Positions 36,409 through 47,595 of a stretch of DNA of 64,000 bases are shown here, piece by piece. Made by a program: the position numbers and the translations under genes. Within the stretch, counting starts at the first letter, position 1. Every line of letters begins with the position of its first letter. The notes below the pieces were generated by a model. The model worked only from the letters and a program-made list of their open reading frames with translations, had not been told where the DNA came from and did not search any database. Source of the stretch: Lepidodermella squamata (lineage: Eukaryota > Gastrotricha); NCBI GenBank assembly GCA_047495785.1, contig JBLDXI010000007.1, positions 3,348,001 through 3,412,000 of the forward strand, given 5' to 3'.

Positions 36409-39400
36409 TTAGAACGCTACTATAACTGCGTAGACGTTGATAACGAGGAAAATGTCGAAGTAGATGAAGAAGGCTGCGAGGTCCATCGCTCGAGCATAGC
36501 AGACCTTCACAGCTGCAATTGATACTTCGACCTTTTTTGACATTAAAAGCGGAAATTTCGCAGTTGCTGCAAACATTGCGGCTTCATAGAGGGCGATCAT
36601 TCCAGTGAGGCCAGATAGGATCAAGATGTATTCGGCCATAAGAACGGACTCCGCTGTATCAGGAATCAGCCCTAGGACATCTGACTGGATCACAATCATG
36701 CCTAGCAGAAGGGTGCCAGCGAATGTTGGACGATCTGGAACATCAGGCTGAAATATGAGCGAAGAGAATCCCAGCGCCATTAGGATTGAACAGGGTGCAA
36801 GAGAATTGATGAGATACGGTATTGGTTTTCGAGCAAAGGCGACATTAAATCGGGTATAACCCGATGTACCATTTCGTCTTAGCAGAGAAGACGTGATGCC
36901 ATAGAGGGAACTCGACGACTTTAGTTCCCACATTTCGCTGTCGAAGCTTCCAGGAATTTCAAGGCGAACCCCGCCAAATGCGACAAATTTATCAGCTTCA
37001 TCAAGGGCAAACGTAAAATCACATGTTTGTGAATCAAAGGGAAATTTCCGAAGCTTCAAGACACATTTTGACCGAAGCATCCCAAATCTCATCCAATGGA
37101 AAAACAGCGTGCGATTAGGGGTCGTTGGGTAGTAGACAACATGTATCTGCTCTTTGAATCCACTCTCCATGTAGGTGTCAGAAGTCGTATTGGTGAATCG
37201 CAAGCTCGGGACCCATAGCTGGCGTCTGTCAACTGCATATATACGATCTGCGTCATTGACTGCTGGAGCGGTAGTGTCACTTGGGCAGTCGTTAACGACC
37301 CACTGAACCACAACACTTCCCGAGATCGAGATTTGCCTAACCTGGGGATCGATATCATTCAGCTGATCCATCTCAAGAGTCAGGAAAATCTTTGTTCCAA
37401 AAGCTGGTGATCTGTTTGAAAACAGCTGTTTGAAATGACGTCTAAATATGACATATTAAGTCGTCTGATAAACCTGTTTGCTGTTTCTAAATTTTTGCAT
37501 GGTTTCAAATCGTCGATCTCGAGCAAAGGGATGATATTGCCGTTGATCAAATTTGGTATCAAAAACTCCGAGCTGTTTGTTATGAAATCATAAGTCCGAG
37601 GCCCTAGGGTTGTTGGTAGATTGGTGGTGGATGCAGATGGCCCCAGGCTCCACAGACGAAAATTCGAAACAGTAGCATCTCCTTGAGTGCCGTTAATTCC
37701 ATAAAGCATGATATTAGCATTGCCTTTTTCAATTTGATTTGTGCTTAGGCCACTTGCATTCGCATTGGACAAAATGATCATCGGATTTGTGTTGCTGTCT
37801 TCGGGTAGAGAAACAAGGGACACCTTGAGGAAAACACAGTCAGTTAAATTAGGAAAATTTTATACGAGTTCTTACAGAGACCAGATCGTTAACGCTTTGA
37901 ACGATAATTCGGAAATAGGCCGTGCCCGAACTGTTGAAAACGTTAGTAATTGTGACAGACTCATAGTCGTACGATAGCGGGACCGTTTGGCTGATATTTA
38001 CCACATTGGCATCGTAGGATAGGTACAGCTTCCCACCAATACCGATTTGCAGAGCCAGGTGAAGTCCATCATAGTTGTCGAATCTATCGGGACTAGCTGT
38101 GGCCCGTTTCTTTCGACCCGCTGTGCTGATACCTTTGAAAAAGTTATTTTGAAGGTATCAATAGGTATCAATTTTGCATCCACGTTGACTTACTGACGTC
38201 TGCTGGACGGCCAGTGATAGCAAACACAAGGTATCCATACGTAGCCCCTGTCGGGTCGTATCTGCAGCTGACATCCATTTCGGCTCGGAATGGAACGTAT
38301 CCCATACCTGACGGCAGCTTTTTGTCCAATAGTGCTGATCCGTAATCAGCTGTTGGATAGGAATTGAGTATCACCCCAGTTTTGTTACTACTTGCGCTAG
38401 CCGTGACTATGAATTTAGCCGTTGCGTTGATAGTTGAATTTGTGTCGTAGGACAGATGGCCGAGGAAGGTCGGATGGCCAGACCAAAGATAGGGCAATGG
38501 CGTCGACTTGACATCCGGCTCTGGCACCAAGTACCCTGGCATGGGAGTTGATGTGGTAGTTGTTGTAGTAGTAGTGGATGTAGAAGTCGATGGGGTTGAA
38601 GCAGTTTTTGTTGTTGATGTTGACGTAGTCGGGGTTGTGGTTGTTGTTGAGGTCGAGGTTGTTGGGGTAGTAGTCGTAGTCGATGATGTAGTGGTCGGTG
38701 TCATAGTCTTCGTGGTAGTCGTCGGAGTCGTGGTTGTGGTCGACGTAGTCGTCGGGGTAGTGGTACTGGTTAAGACCGTGGTTGTTGTCGTAGACGTGGT
38801 TGTTGGGGTAGTTGTAGTTGTAGTTGGCGTTGTCGAGGGAGTGGTAGTTGTAGGGGTTGTTGTCGTCGTTCCAGTTGTTGTTGGAGTTGTCGATGGTGTC
38901 GTTGTAATCGAAGAAGTTGAAGCACTAGGACTCAGTTTCCAAAAGTAGAAATTTCTGTTGTATGTGTGGCCATGTTGATAATTGCAGAAGTTGTTGATAC
39001 GCAGTTTCACAGTCCCAGAAGTCCAGATTGCATTCATCCCCGTTACATTTACGTAGTCAACACAAACTTTGGCCTGCAGGGTACTCAACGGCGCCATTGC
39101 CACAGTCAAGCTCTCTCCAAATACCTGTATTATCAGGCGAAATCGAGCAGTTCCTGAGGAATCGAACAGCCCGGTGCCACAACCCGGGGTCGACGTTGCC
39201 ACTATTGGAGAGCATGGTGCTTCACATGCTGAGCTGATAGCTGTGGGGCTGTAAAGTATTCGCATCCTTCCACCGTTCATAAGTTCTTGCCATACGGTGA
39301 AACCACGGTGATTTGACATGACATCTAAGCAACCAGCTGTGTCGGCTTCATAGGGGATAATGACGAATTCAAATTAAACTGAGTGAGGGGGATTCAAGGC

Positions 39401-39926
39401 AAACTCACACGGATAGGTCAGTGAGGTGCTGGAGAACATAACCCCAAGCCAACCAGGCGTAATGCTGGTATATGTCCCGTCGTAAGAAGCGGTAACGTCC
39501 ATCTCGGCGCGCCAATCCGTAGTCGTTGTGGGAAATTTCTTTTAGACCAAAATTGAATAGTATGGAGTCAATTGCTTGTTGAAACTTACGTTACTTCCAG
39601 AAATCCGACCGGTGTCGAGCGGGTCAGTGATGTCTCCAACTTGATAAGAGTCGGACAACTGATACGCGTCATCGTAAAGCGTGAATGTCTGTGAACCAGC
39701 AATGCTCGAGTTCGCCTGGTCAAACGACACGTTGGCTAAATACAATGCAGAGCCAGAAAATAGATACGGCATAGGAAATGTTGCCGTATCTGGTACAGGG
39801 GTTATTTGAGAAACTGTTAAGCAAAATCAGTAGACAGTATGAGGCGATTTTTTTAAGAAACACGTGAACCTTACCAACACCACCAACATGAATGAGCACG
39901 CATATCAGAAACGCGAAGAACTTCAT
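36409..39926 (-). CDS. copy D: two-module mucin-stalked Cys-loop channel
   Basis: Exons 39875-39926, 39590-39813, 39409-39538, 38194-39345, 37876-38132, 37474-37823, 36409-37411; 1055 residues. Signal peptide MKFFAFLICVLIHVGG. Its last exon has the same length (1003 nt) as those of A and C. The stalk (about 38545-38920) is the shortest of the A/C/D group, and the exon-5 start codon-like Met of A and C is Ile here, so translation cannot begin internally. M2 has LLLGMIVIQS where the others have LLLSMIVIQS, a pore-lining difference. The 5' flank carries a neprilysin relic and then the intact neprilysin gene. Confidence 0.85.
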
Positions 39927-40129
39927 TTCAAAAACTATATCTAATCTGATTGAGAGCAAAATGTTTTTACCTGCGGAATTCGTGCTTCACAGTATTTTTA
40001 GTCTTATATCACCATGGAAGCTAATGGGTAAAGGTAAAGCTTACTAATCGTTTACAAAAGGGATATGCGAATTCAAACCATGCGTTTACGTTCCTTGAGA
40101 GCAGCATTTCGGTCCTGTTTGGCTTAGTC

Positions 40130-40345
40130 CCAAGGTTTCGCCTCCTCAAAATAGACTGGAGTGAAAGCCATCAGAGCCTCATGAACGAGAACAACTACTC
40201 CCCGCTGAGATACGTTGTCATCGCGGCAGATCGATAGCTTTCAAGTGCGAGATCGTGGCAGAATGCTGCATTGGCAAGCCCGTTTCTTCGGCTGCTTTGT
40301 CAACTTTAGTGTTAGCGCCATCGATTCTTCGACCAGCTTTTACTG
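40130..40345 (-). pseudogene. neprilysin last-exon relic between copy D and intact neprilysin
   Basis: Shares words with 40700-40930 (GCGGCAGATCGATAGCTTTCAAG and CATCAGAGC), with indels that destroy the frame. It lies only 200 bp 5' of copy D and 200 bp from the stop of the intact gene. Confidence 0.6.
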
Positions 40346-40544
40346 CGATTTGGAGAATCAGAGCGCTAATGGTTTAAAGTTTATTTTTGGTTCTCCGTCA
40401 TTAAATGTACAAACTTATTTTAATAAAAACCGAGGATATCAGGAACATTTCCTGTTTTCGGGGAAATCACAAAAGAAGTAGAAAAGAATCACACGAAAAT
40501 TAATCAGTTATAATTTCTGATGTTAGGGTTCTGATGTTTCATTT

Positions 40545-43323
40545 CTACCAAACTTGGCATCGCTTTGCTGGGTTCATTCGCGAACCTGGTTTGCACTTGA
40601 ACGCCTCGCCGAATTCCGGCATGTTCATAACCATGCCCCAAATGCGGTGCTTAGCCGCTGCATGAACGTCCAGAGCATCGCTATTCTGCTGTTTCGCTTC
40701 GCCAGTATCGACGCCTGGAGTCAAACTCGCGTCGCAGTGCGTAAGGGCTGTTGTAACGAAAAACAACTGCTCGTTGTTGAGCTGCGGCGTAGTCAATTGC
40801 GGCAGGTCGATAGCTCTTAGGCGCGATCCGATTTCGCGGCGAAACGCAGCGTAGGCGAGCTTCATGCCTGTTACGTCGGCTATGTTGTCATCCAGGGTTT
40901 TCGAGTGGTCGATTTTATGCAGTGTTTCGACCGCATCCATCGATGCGTACTGCGCATCCTGAAATCAAAAGCTTTATGTTCAACTAAAAATCTGAGAAAG
41001 TGATCTGAGAAGTCACCAAACATTTGCTGCGCTCATCGAACTGCTGGATGGGACCAGGAGACCACCAATTACCAACTTCACCGTTTCGGTTGTAGTGACG
41101 GCCCCTGAAGAAACAGAATATATCATAATAAGAGAAATGAACAATTGAAATTCAACTACGTTGAGTCGAAAGCGTGAGTGAATTCGTGCGCGATTGGCTG
41201 CGCACATCCACCCCACTTCATTGCCAATGGGAAGCCATCGTGGTAGTAGGGCTCGGTTATGGATGCTGCTGGAAACTGAATCACGTTCTTCGTCATACTT
41301 AATAAATCAAAATGATTTCGGCCTCCTGGTTTTCCTGTAGTAATGACTTACTGATATTGGGCATTGACATCAATCGGATTCAAGGACGGCCAGCTATGCA
41401 AAATAGGGGCAATTGATAATTTGGACGGTGAAAGCAAATCTTACTCGTCAGTTCGGCTTGGCGGAAAATTGTCCAAAAGACGGAACAAGTGTCGATTGAA
41501 AGCGTTTGAAACTGCCATGTTATTCTCAAGAAAACCTTCCCCGGAAAGCTTCCCCATTGCAGTAAGTCCATAACGCTGTTCGAGCAGCCATTCGTCCAAA
41601 ACTAGGTCGTTATACCCGATTGAGAATAGCATTGATTCGGCCTTAGCAGTGACTTCAGCTCTTGTCCTTTCGTCGAGCCATTGGCTTGCTGATTTGTTAC
41701 GAATGATCGATTCGATAAAAGTTTGGCGAATCGTTTCAGCCATGCTTTCGATTGCAAATTTCGTTTCCACGCTCAAATACTCGCCGACGAATGGCCGCGA
41801 GACAACAGGTCCAAAGTAAGTCTTCGTATGCTCGGTACAAAGGAATTGGTCCAATTTTGGTGCCTACATCGCGAAAATAAAAATAAAATTGACAAATAAT
41901 GAAAGCGGATTTTACCTGTTTGTTCTCGTCGCAAGTATTTGCTGACTTCCGGCCTCTTTCAATATCAAACCAGTCAGCCACATTCGAAAAGGCGTCCATA
42001 AATACGGGGGCCATCGAGCAGAAATAAGGGGCCAAACTTGCCAAAAAGATGTAGTTTTGAATTACTCGATTGCCGTTCGGCGTCGCTAAGGTTCGGCTAA
42101 CAAGAGACGAGAAGCCTTTGAAATATGCAACGTCGGATAGTGAAAACTTCAAATCCCTCAGATTCGACCGCGACATCGCCGTGACTTCATATTTTTGAGA
42201 TACAAGGTCGAAAAATCGATCGAAATCAATGCCAGGCTTCTCGTTAGGAGTTGCAAGAATCAGACGCAGTTTTCTGATAGAAACATCTTTTTCGCCATTT
42301 TTGCCCATTTCGAACAACACCCCAGAGATGTTCAACGGCGCCACAATTCTAGCGAGTTGAATTTCGAAATCGACAATTGCCATCAAATCGGAGTCGGTCA
42401 TCATTTCTTCCTCATTTGTAGCTAACAGCTGGGTCATACGTCTCAGAAAGGTGAGGTAACGCGTTTTCGCATCTGCCATCACTCGGATACTCTTCAATGG
42501 GCCGTGGCGAACTTGAAGTGCTTTGAAGAAGCTTCGATCACCAAAAAATAGTGTTCGCTCCGGCTGGTTGTCAAGAGAAAGAGAAAAGCGTCCTTAGTTA
42601 CCAGTGCTAAAATTACGTTGCTAAGGACTTACTGTTAAGGTTAACGTGTTCTTAGAGCTGTTCCACAGATCGCGATCGACGTAGAATTGAAACATTCCGC
42701 CGATTGAATGGGAGGAAAATTGAAGGCTAGTCGCAAGGGCCTCTTCGAGCGACCATGAAGTGGGCAGTGGCGAGTTTGATAGTAATCGAAAATGCATAGA
42801 TTCAGCTACTCGCTTCAGAAACCGGACAGAATAGCGTTGGTCACGCTGATTTTCCTTGCCGTATCGCAAGCAGGATTTGAAGTATCGAATCGCATTTTTC
42901 TCTGCTTCAAGAAGATCATTGCCGTCATCTGAAAATCATTGCTTACTAATTGATGAAATCAGAAGATTAAATAAAACCTTTCGCCTTGGTAATTCGCTGA
43001 GTTAACATAGCTTCAACGGTAGATTCGATCCTGGCAAGGTAGTAATCCGGGTAGGACATGGCAATCCCTTGGAGCTGAGAATCTTCATCGCTGAGATGTT
43101 GAACAGGCAAACCGAATCTTCCGCAGACATATTCGTAAAAATCATCGCATGGGTCTGCAGAAGGCTGCATTGATGACGTGATGAGTTGAACTGCTAAATC
43201 GCATCCTTCTCCGCTGCATCCTGTAAAATTTTCAGATTTCAAAGGCAAACTGAATGCTGATACAATCAGGGTGAAAATAGCAACTGATTGTAATAATTGG
43301 CGTGGATTTCTCAATTCAGGCAT
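40545..43323 (-). CDS. neprilysin-like M13 zinc metallopeptidase
   Basis: Eight exons: 42978-43323, 42633-42928, 41916-42563, 41445-41863, 41352-41393, 41160-41297, 41017-41104, 40545-40958; 796 residues. Near residues 12-27 is a hydrophobic signal or anchor, then DPCDDFYEYVCG typical of the M13 N-terminus. The catalytic part shows VNAQY, HEFTH (41174-41188) followed by AFDSTGRHYNRNG and NWWSP, the substrate His/Arg segment DVHAAAKHRI, and the canonical C-terminal CQVW. M13 enzymes cleave small signalling peptides outside the cell. Oddity: the usual ENIADNGG, whose Glu is the third zinc ligand, reads DNIADVTG here (about 40876-40895), so the ligand is Asp. Divergent with GABA-B-like gene 0.77 kb away. 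Exon 1 uses a weak donor (gtttta). Confidence 0.9.
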
Positions 43324-44096
43324 GGATTTTGAATAATAACTTCATTAATCGCTTCATTTATTTTGTGAGAAAATTGGCATGAATAATGAATGCGGATATC
43401 CTTTTCGTGGGTATGAACTTCATTGCTCTTTTTCGCACGTGTTTTGTTCCCATTGTGAACCTGGGTAATAAAATTGATGCGCCACACCACTACTGTTTTT
43501 CATGTGTTTGATACAGGTCTGTTTTTTCATGATCTCTTGTTTATGTGTTTCTCCCCTCCCTCGTGATTTTTGCACTAGACGCAATAAAGCGGTGGTAATT
43601 ACAAATCCTACCTGTATGTTCATAAAAATCACGTTGTAAGTTCTTTATTGTAGCAAATCATGCTATTTTTCTCTTGAACAGAGGTCGGAGGCAGAGATAT
43701 TACGGATTTCAGCCATGTTCCGTATTAACCTTTCAGCGGCTTTTTCTTCAGGATATAATCGAAAAATTGGTTTGATAAATAACAACTTTTACAACATCGA
43801 GAATAATGACGATTAGGGGGTTTGGAAACCGGATTCCGGAAATACCTATTACCTATCACCTATACATGCTACCGTAATTCGACCTCAAGGTATTTGTGAA
43901 ATGAATTGTGGGACAAAGTATTGCTCGTATGAGCTGTTTTCTTAGTTGAGCGGGAAGATGCAGCCGCGCACTCATAAATAAACTCAGTTTCCGGAATGGC
44001 GAAATTTAAGAAGCTCAGACCGATCAAGGAAATGTGCAGCCTCACTCAGTTTTATTAACACAGTGCTTTTTATTCGTCGATTTACACAAATATCAA
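43324..44096. promoter_or_regulatory. divergent intergenic region, neprilysin / GABA-B-like gene
   Basis: 773 bp between two start codons transcribed away from each other; it must hold both promoters. No particular TATA or factor site could be supported. Confidence 0.4.
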
Positions 44097-46475
44097 ATGC
44101 GATACTCTACAACATTGATTATTTTGAAATTTCTAGCGGCCACAATTTATGGTGTGAGTGCCGTTCAAAAGCCCTACACTTTATCAATGCTGACGCTCAT
44201 GCCCATCACCGGCAACGAACCAATAAGATCTGAATCATGCGAACAAGCGGTGAAGCTCGTGGTTGATACAGTGAATTCTAGAAGCGACATCTTGCCAGAT
44301 TACACAATCGAAACCAGAATCTACGACGAAGGTCGAGCTGGAACGTTAGGACCTTCGAATTACATGCGATTCATACGCGAATTCTATCAAAATCAAACAA
44401 AACGACCCGATACTTACATGTCCCCAGTAATTTACGGGCCAATGTATTCTTGTGGCGCAATATCAATACTAACCCGTCAAATCGGCATGAGCCACGTTTC
44501 CACTGGATGTACGAACTCGGCTTTAGTCAGCAGTCGAAAAATATACTCAAACTTATTCAGGGTACGAGCTACAAGTGACAACACGAACCTGGCTATGTTG
44601 CTGTTTGTGAAAACTGTCGGAAGATGGCGGCAAATCGGTATTTTGGGGGCACTGACGAGCAACTTGGATTTGCTCGTTGCAATTTCTTTCCAACAAAATT
44701 TGATTGAAAATGGCATAGACGTGGTTCATTTTGACACGCAGCCGCAGATCACTGTCGAGATGCTGATGCGGGCTAAGGCTAGTCGAGCGCGTATTTTCTT
44801 CATAAATTCATCAGTCAGCTCAACTTGCATCAACATCCTGTGCATTGCTCATCAGCTTGGCATGACGGCGCCGCAATATCTGTTTTTCGCAAATTTCTAC
44901 TGCAGCTTCCCAACGGATGTTGCCTACACGCAGTGCAGTCGTGATGTCTTAGAGCAGCAAGCTAAAATCATGATCTATATTGGTAACTTCAACAACCCAA
45001 GTTTCTACGCACCGGATGATGGGATCGGGTTTAGTTCCGCTTCATTCGAAAACGCGATGCTTCAAGGTTTGAAGAATATCAAATACCCGGACTGGGAAAA
45101 TCGACTATTTTGTCACGATGCGGTTTTAGCAGCAATTCTTGCGTTGAATAGGTCTGAAACGATCCTAAAGGAGAAGTACGAGGCCAGCTTGAGAGATTTT
45201 GAGACAAACCCAGAGCTAGTAAGCAGAATTGTGAATGCGTCCCTGGCTGAGATTGATATGCCAAGTCTTCGAATTGATCGCTTCAAATACTCTTCTAGAC
45301 TGGAAATGGACTCTGAGCCCATGCTTATGGGGCAAAGATTCGGAAATTCTTTGCTCATCTACCAAACAATGCAAGCTATCGACTCCAACATATCTATCAC
45401 AAAGCAAAATGTATCCAATTACTTTTGGGCTCCAAATGGGCGGAGCTTGAGATTGCCTTGGCAAACTAGAACCGGCAACCCTCCGAAGGATCTTTCGCAA
45501 GTCATTGATCTTAGGACTTCATTTCCCATTGGTGCTCTTGCATTTATTCTATGCGTTTCCTGTCTTGGCTTAGTGTTTCAGTCAGCACTTGGCGTCCATG
45601 TGGTGCTGAATCGACGAAATCAATCCCGTCTATTTTTCGACTGGAAGAAGAACCTAATACTTCTATCGGGATGTGGGGCTGTGAACATAGCGGCGATTTT
45701 GAATGGGCTAGCAATATTCTTCGAGAAGTCCGTAGCCCTTTGCTCTTTAACAGCTGTTATCCTGGTATTAGGGCTAACTCTAACCTCATGCAACCTTTGT
45801 CTTCAAATGGTAAGCATTGGTGATTCAATGAGTTCAAGCAGTCGGCGGCTAACTTCGCCCCCTGTTACCTTGCGTAAAAGCGTTGATCAAAAACCAGCTA
45901 CGGTGTCAGCTAGGTATTCTCAAATGAGACGTAGTAGCGTGCTCAACAGTTTCCCCGAACAATTCAGACCAATTATAATTGCTAAGCCACGTAGGCATTT
46001 CGTAATAGGAAGCTGCTTAACTATGGCTAGCACGTTGGTTCTTTTGATTATTTGGCTGGGCATTTTCGATCCATTCGTAATTGTCGAAAGCATCTCGCCC
46101 ATTCGTTTCGACGAAGGAATCGACTCGTACGTTCAAAGTACTGTATCATATTGCTACTCTGCCACTCAATATTATTGGATTGGAGCTTTTATTTTGATTC
46201 AATTGGCTTTCCTCTTCATAGCCGCATTCTTTGCTTACGAGTCTCGGAAAACGTATGTGAAAGCTTCACTTTTTCTACACGGTCGGCTTCTAAGGATGGC
46301 TTCCTGCAACGCAGCAGTAACTTTTGTTACGATAACGGCCATTTACTTCATTGTACCAATTACAAACATGCATGCCAGGAGTATTATTTTGAGTCTAGGT
46401 GCCATTATTCACTCCTTAAGTTTGTCCAGTATTATTTACTATCCGATTTGGTCGCGTAAATGGCCTGAAAATTAA
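44097..46475 (+). CDS. GABA-B-like class C GPCR, intronless
   Basis: One uninterrupted frame of 792 residues. I start at the ATG at 44097 because it gives a clean signal peptide (MRYSTTLIILKFLAATIYG); the frame extends upstream only through a GTG. Residues about 25-450 form a periplasmic-binding-like ligand domain (CEQAVKLVVDTVN, ILPDYTIE, SCGAISILTRQIGMSHVS, FRVRATSDN). Seven membrane segments follow from about 480. The TM3-TM4 loop is long (about 60 residues, Ser/Arg-rich) and AYESRK after TM5 matches the GABA-B AYETR motif. The protein stops about seven residues after TM7, without the coiled-coil tail of classical GABA-B subunits. Lack of introns among intron-bearing neighbours suggests a retrocopy or a lineage of intronless receptors. 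Ligand unknown. Confidence 0.85.
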   Translation: MRYSTTLIILKFLAATIYGVSAVQKPYTLSMLTLMPITGNEPIRSESCEQAVKLVVDTVNSRSDILPDYTIETRIYDEGRAGTLGPSNYMRFIREFYQNQTKRPDTYMSPVIYGPMYSCGAISILTRQIGMSHVSTGCTNSALVSSRKIYSNLFRVRATSDNTNLAMLLFVKTVGRWRQIGILGALTSNLDLLVAISFQQNLIENGIDVVHFDTQPQITVEMLMRAKASRARIFFINSSVSSTCINILCIAHQLGMTAPQYLFFANFYCSFPTDVAYTQCSRDVLEQQAKIMIYIGNFNNPSFYAPDDGIGFSSASFENAMLQGLKNIKYPDWENRLFCHDAVLAAILALNRSETILKEKYEASLRDFETNPELVSRIVNASLAEIDMPSLRIDRFKYSSRLEMDSEPMLMGQRFGNSLLIYQTMQAIDSNISITKQNVSNYFWAPNGRSLRLPWQTRTGNPPKDLSQVIDLRTSFPIGALAFILCVSCLGLVFQSALGVHVVLNRRNQSRLFFDWKKNLILLSGCGAVNIAAILNGLAIFFEKSVALCSLTAVILVLGLTLTSCNLCLQMVSIGDSMSSSSRRLTSPPVTLRKSVDQKPATVSARYSQMRRSSVLNSFPEQFRPIIIAKPRRHFVIGSCLTMASTLVLLIIWLGIFDPFVIVESISPIRFDEGIDSYVQSTVSYCYSATQYYWIGAFILIQLAFLFIAAFFAYESRKTYVKASLFLHGRLLRMASCNAAVTFVTITAIYFIVPITNMHARSIILSLGAIIHSLSLSSIIYYPIWSRKWPEN

Positions 46476-47595
46476 AAGTGAGCAAGTGTAATTTATAATC
46501 GCCGGATAAATCGAAGAATATAACATTACGAGCCTAATGACTGTGACAAATGCTTGACTCAAGGCTTAGTTTCAAACTAAATGTATAAAATATGTTTATG
46601 TTTTTTGCTGCTGATAGTATCGTCGGTATAATATTCAATAATTCTATAATATAGCATATAACACGAGTAAAAAGTCAATGTCTGAACGGAGCCTGTCGAG
46701 ATTTACGAATCAGTGGAAACGATAAACGAGTGGAGATGAGTAAATGGAGTGGGGCGAGTTCGGATAAACGATTTACGAGCTTTACGATTTATCTATGCTG
46801 CGGTATAAACACTTACTGCCTGGTAACAACTAAGGAGTTAACAACAACAACAATTAGAGGGAGTAAATATGATTTCAAGCTCCAAAATCAATTAAGAATG
46901 AGAAAATTTTCATTCTTTCGACGGGTCTCATTCCCCGCTACTTTTCCTCGTTACTTACGTATAAGTTCTTCATCAAAATATCAAAAGTAAAAAAGTAGAC
47001 GGAACGCACAATTCATGTAATGGATAAGACCAATTGAGCAATCAGCGTGCGGATTGTTTTTCAACTGTTAACCTCGAAAAAAGCGCGATAGCGAAGCTCT
47101 GAGGCGTTGTGATTATCTGACGCGTACAAAAAACGGCCGAAAGCGGGGTATTCTAGTCACTCTCATCGATTAATTCACTTTCAATCTCTGTCGAAATTTT
47201 TACAATTTCACTCGCTGCTCTGCGATGAGAAAGGTCAAGTCTGAGTGTATGTACTTAGTTTATTTTTCCAAAGCTTCCATTTCGAATAAAGGAGACTAAA
47301 GTAGGCGGAAAGCGACGAATACAAAAGATGCATACATCGACAACGAAATGTCCCGTCATGCCTGATTACAGACACCTTTTATTTTTTCAAATTTTTGATT
47401 CCAATGAATCGCATTTGGAACGTTGAGAGGGGATGCTAGCGTGCGGCGAAACGTTCAGACTTCGCCATCTCACTAGGTGGTATTAGATATTAAATAAAAA
47501 ATGCACAGACTGAAAATCGTTATTTTAAATGAAGATGTGGATCATTAAGTGGGAATAATGAAGTGGGGGCGAGACGTTGGATGTTCCGTATTTCT
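46476..47595. other. spacer between GABA-B-like gene and copy E (convergent)
   Basis: The two genes are transcribed toward each other here. No extra gene; short frames have no family resemblance. Confidence 0.4.

Noticed and set aside
44034-44096. Upstream extension of the GABA-B-like gene
   Set aside because: The frame opens with GTG, not ATG; the ATG at 44097 gives a proper signal peptide.
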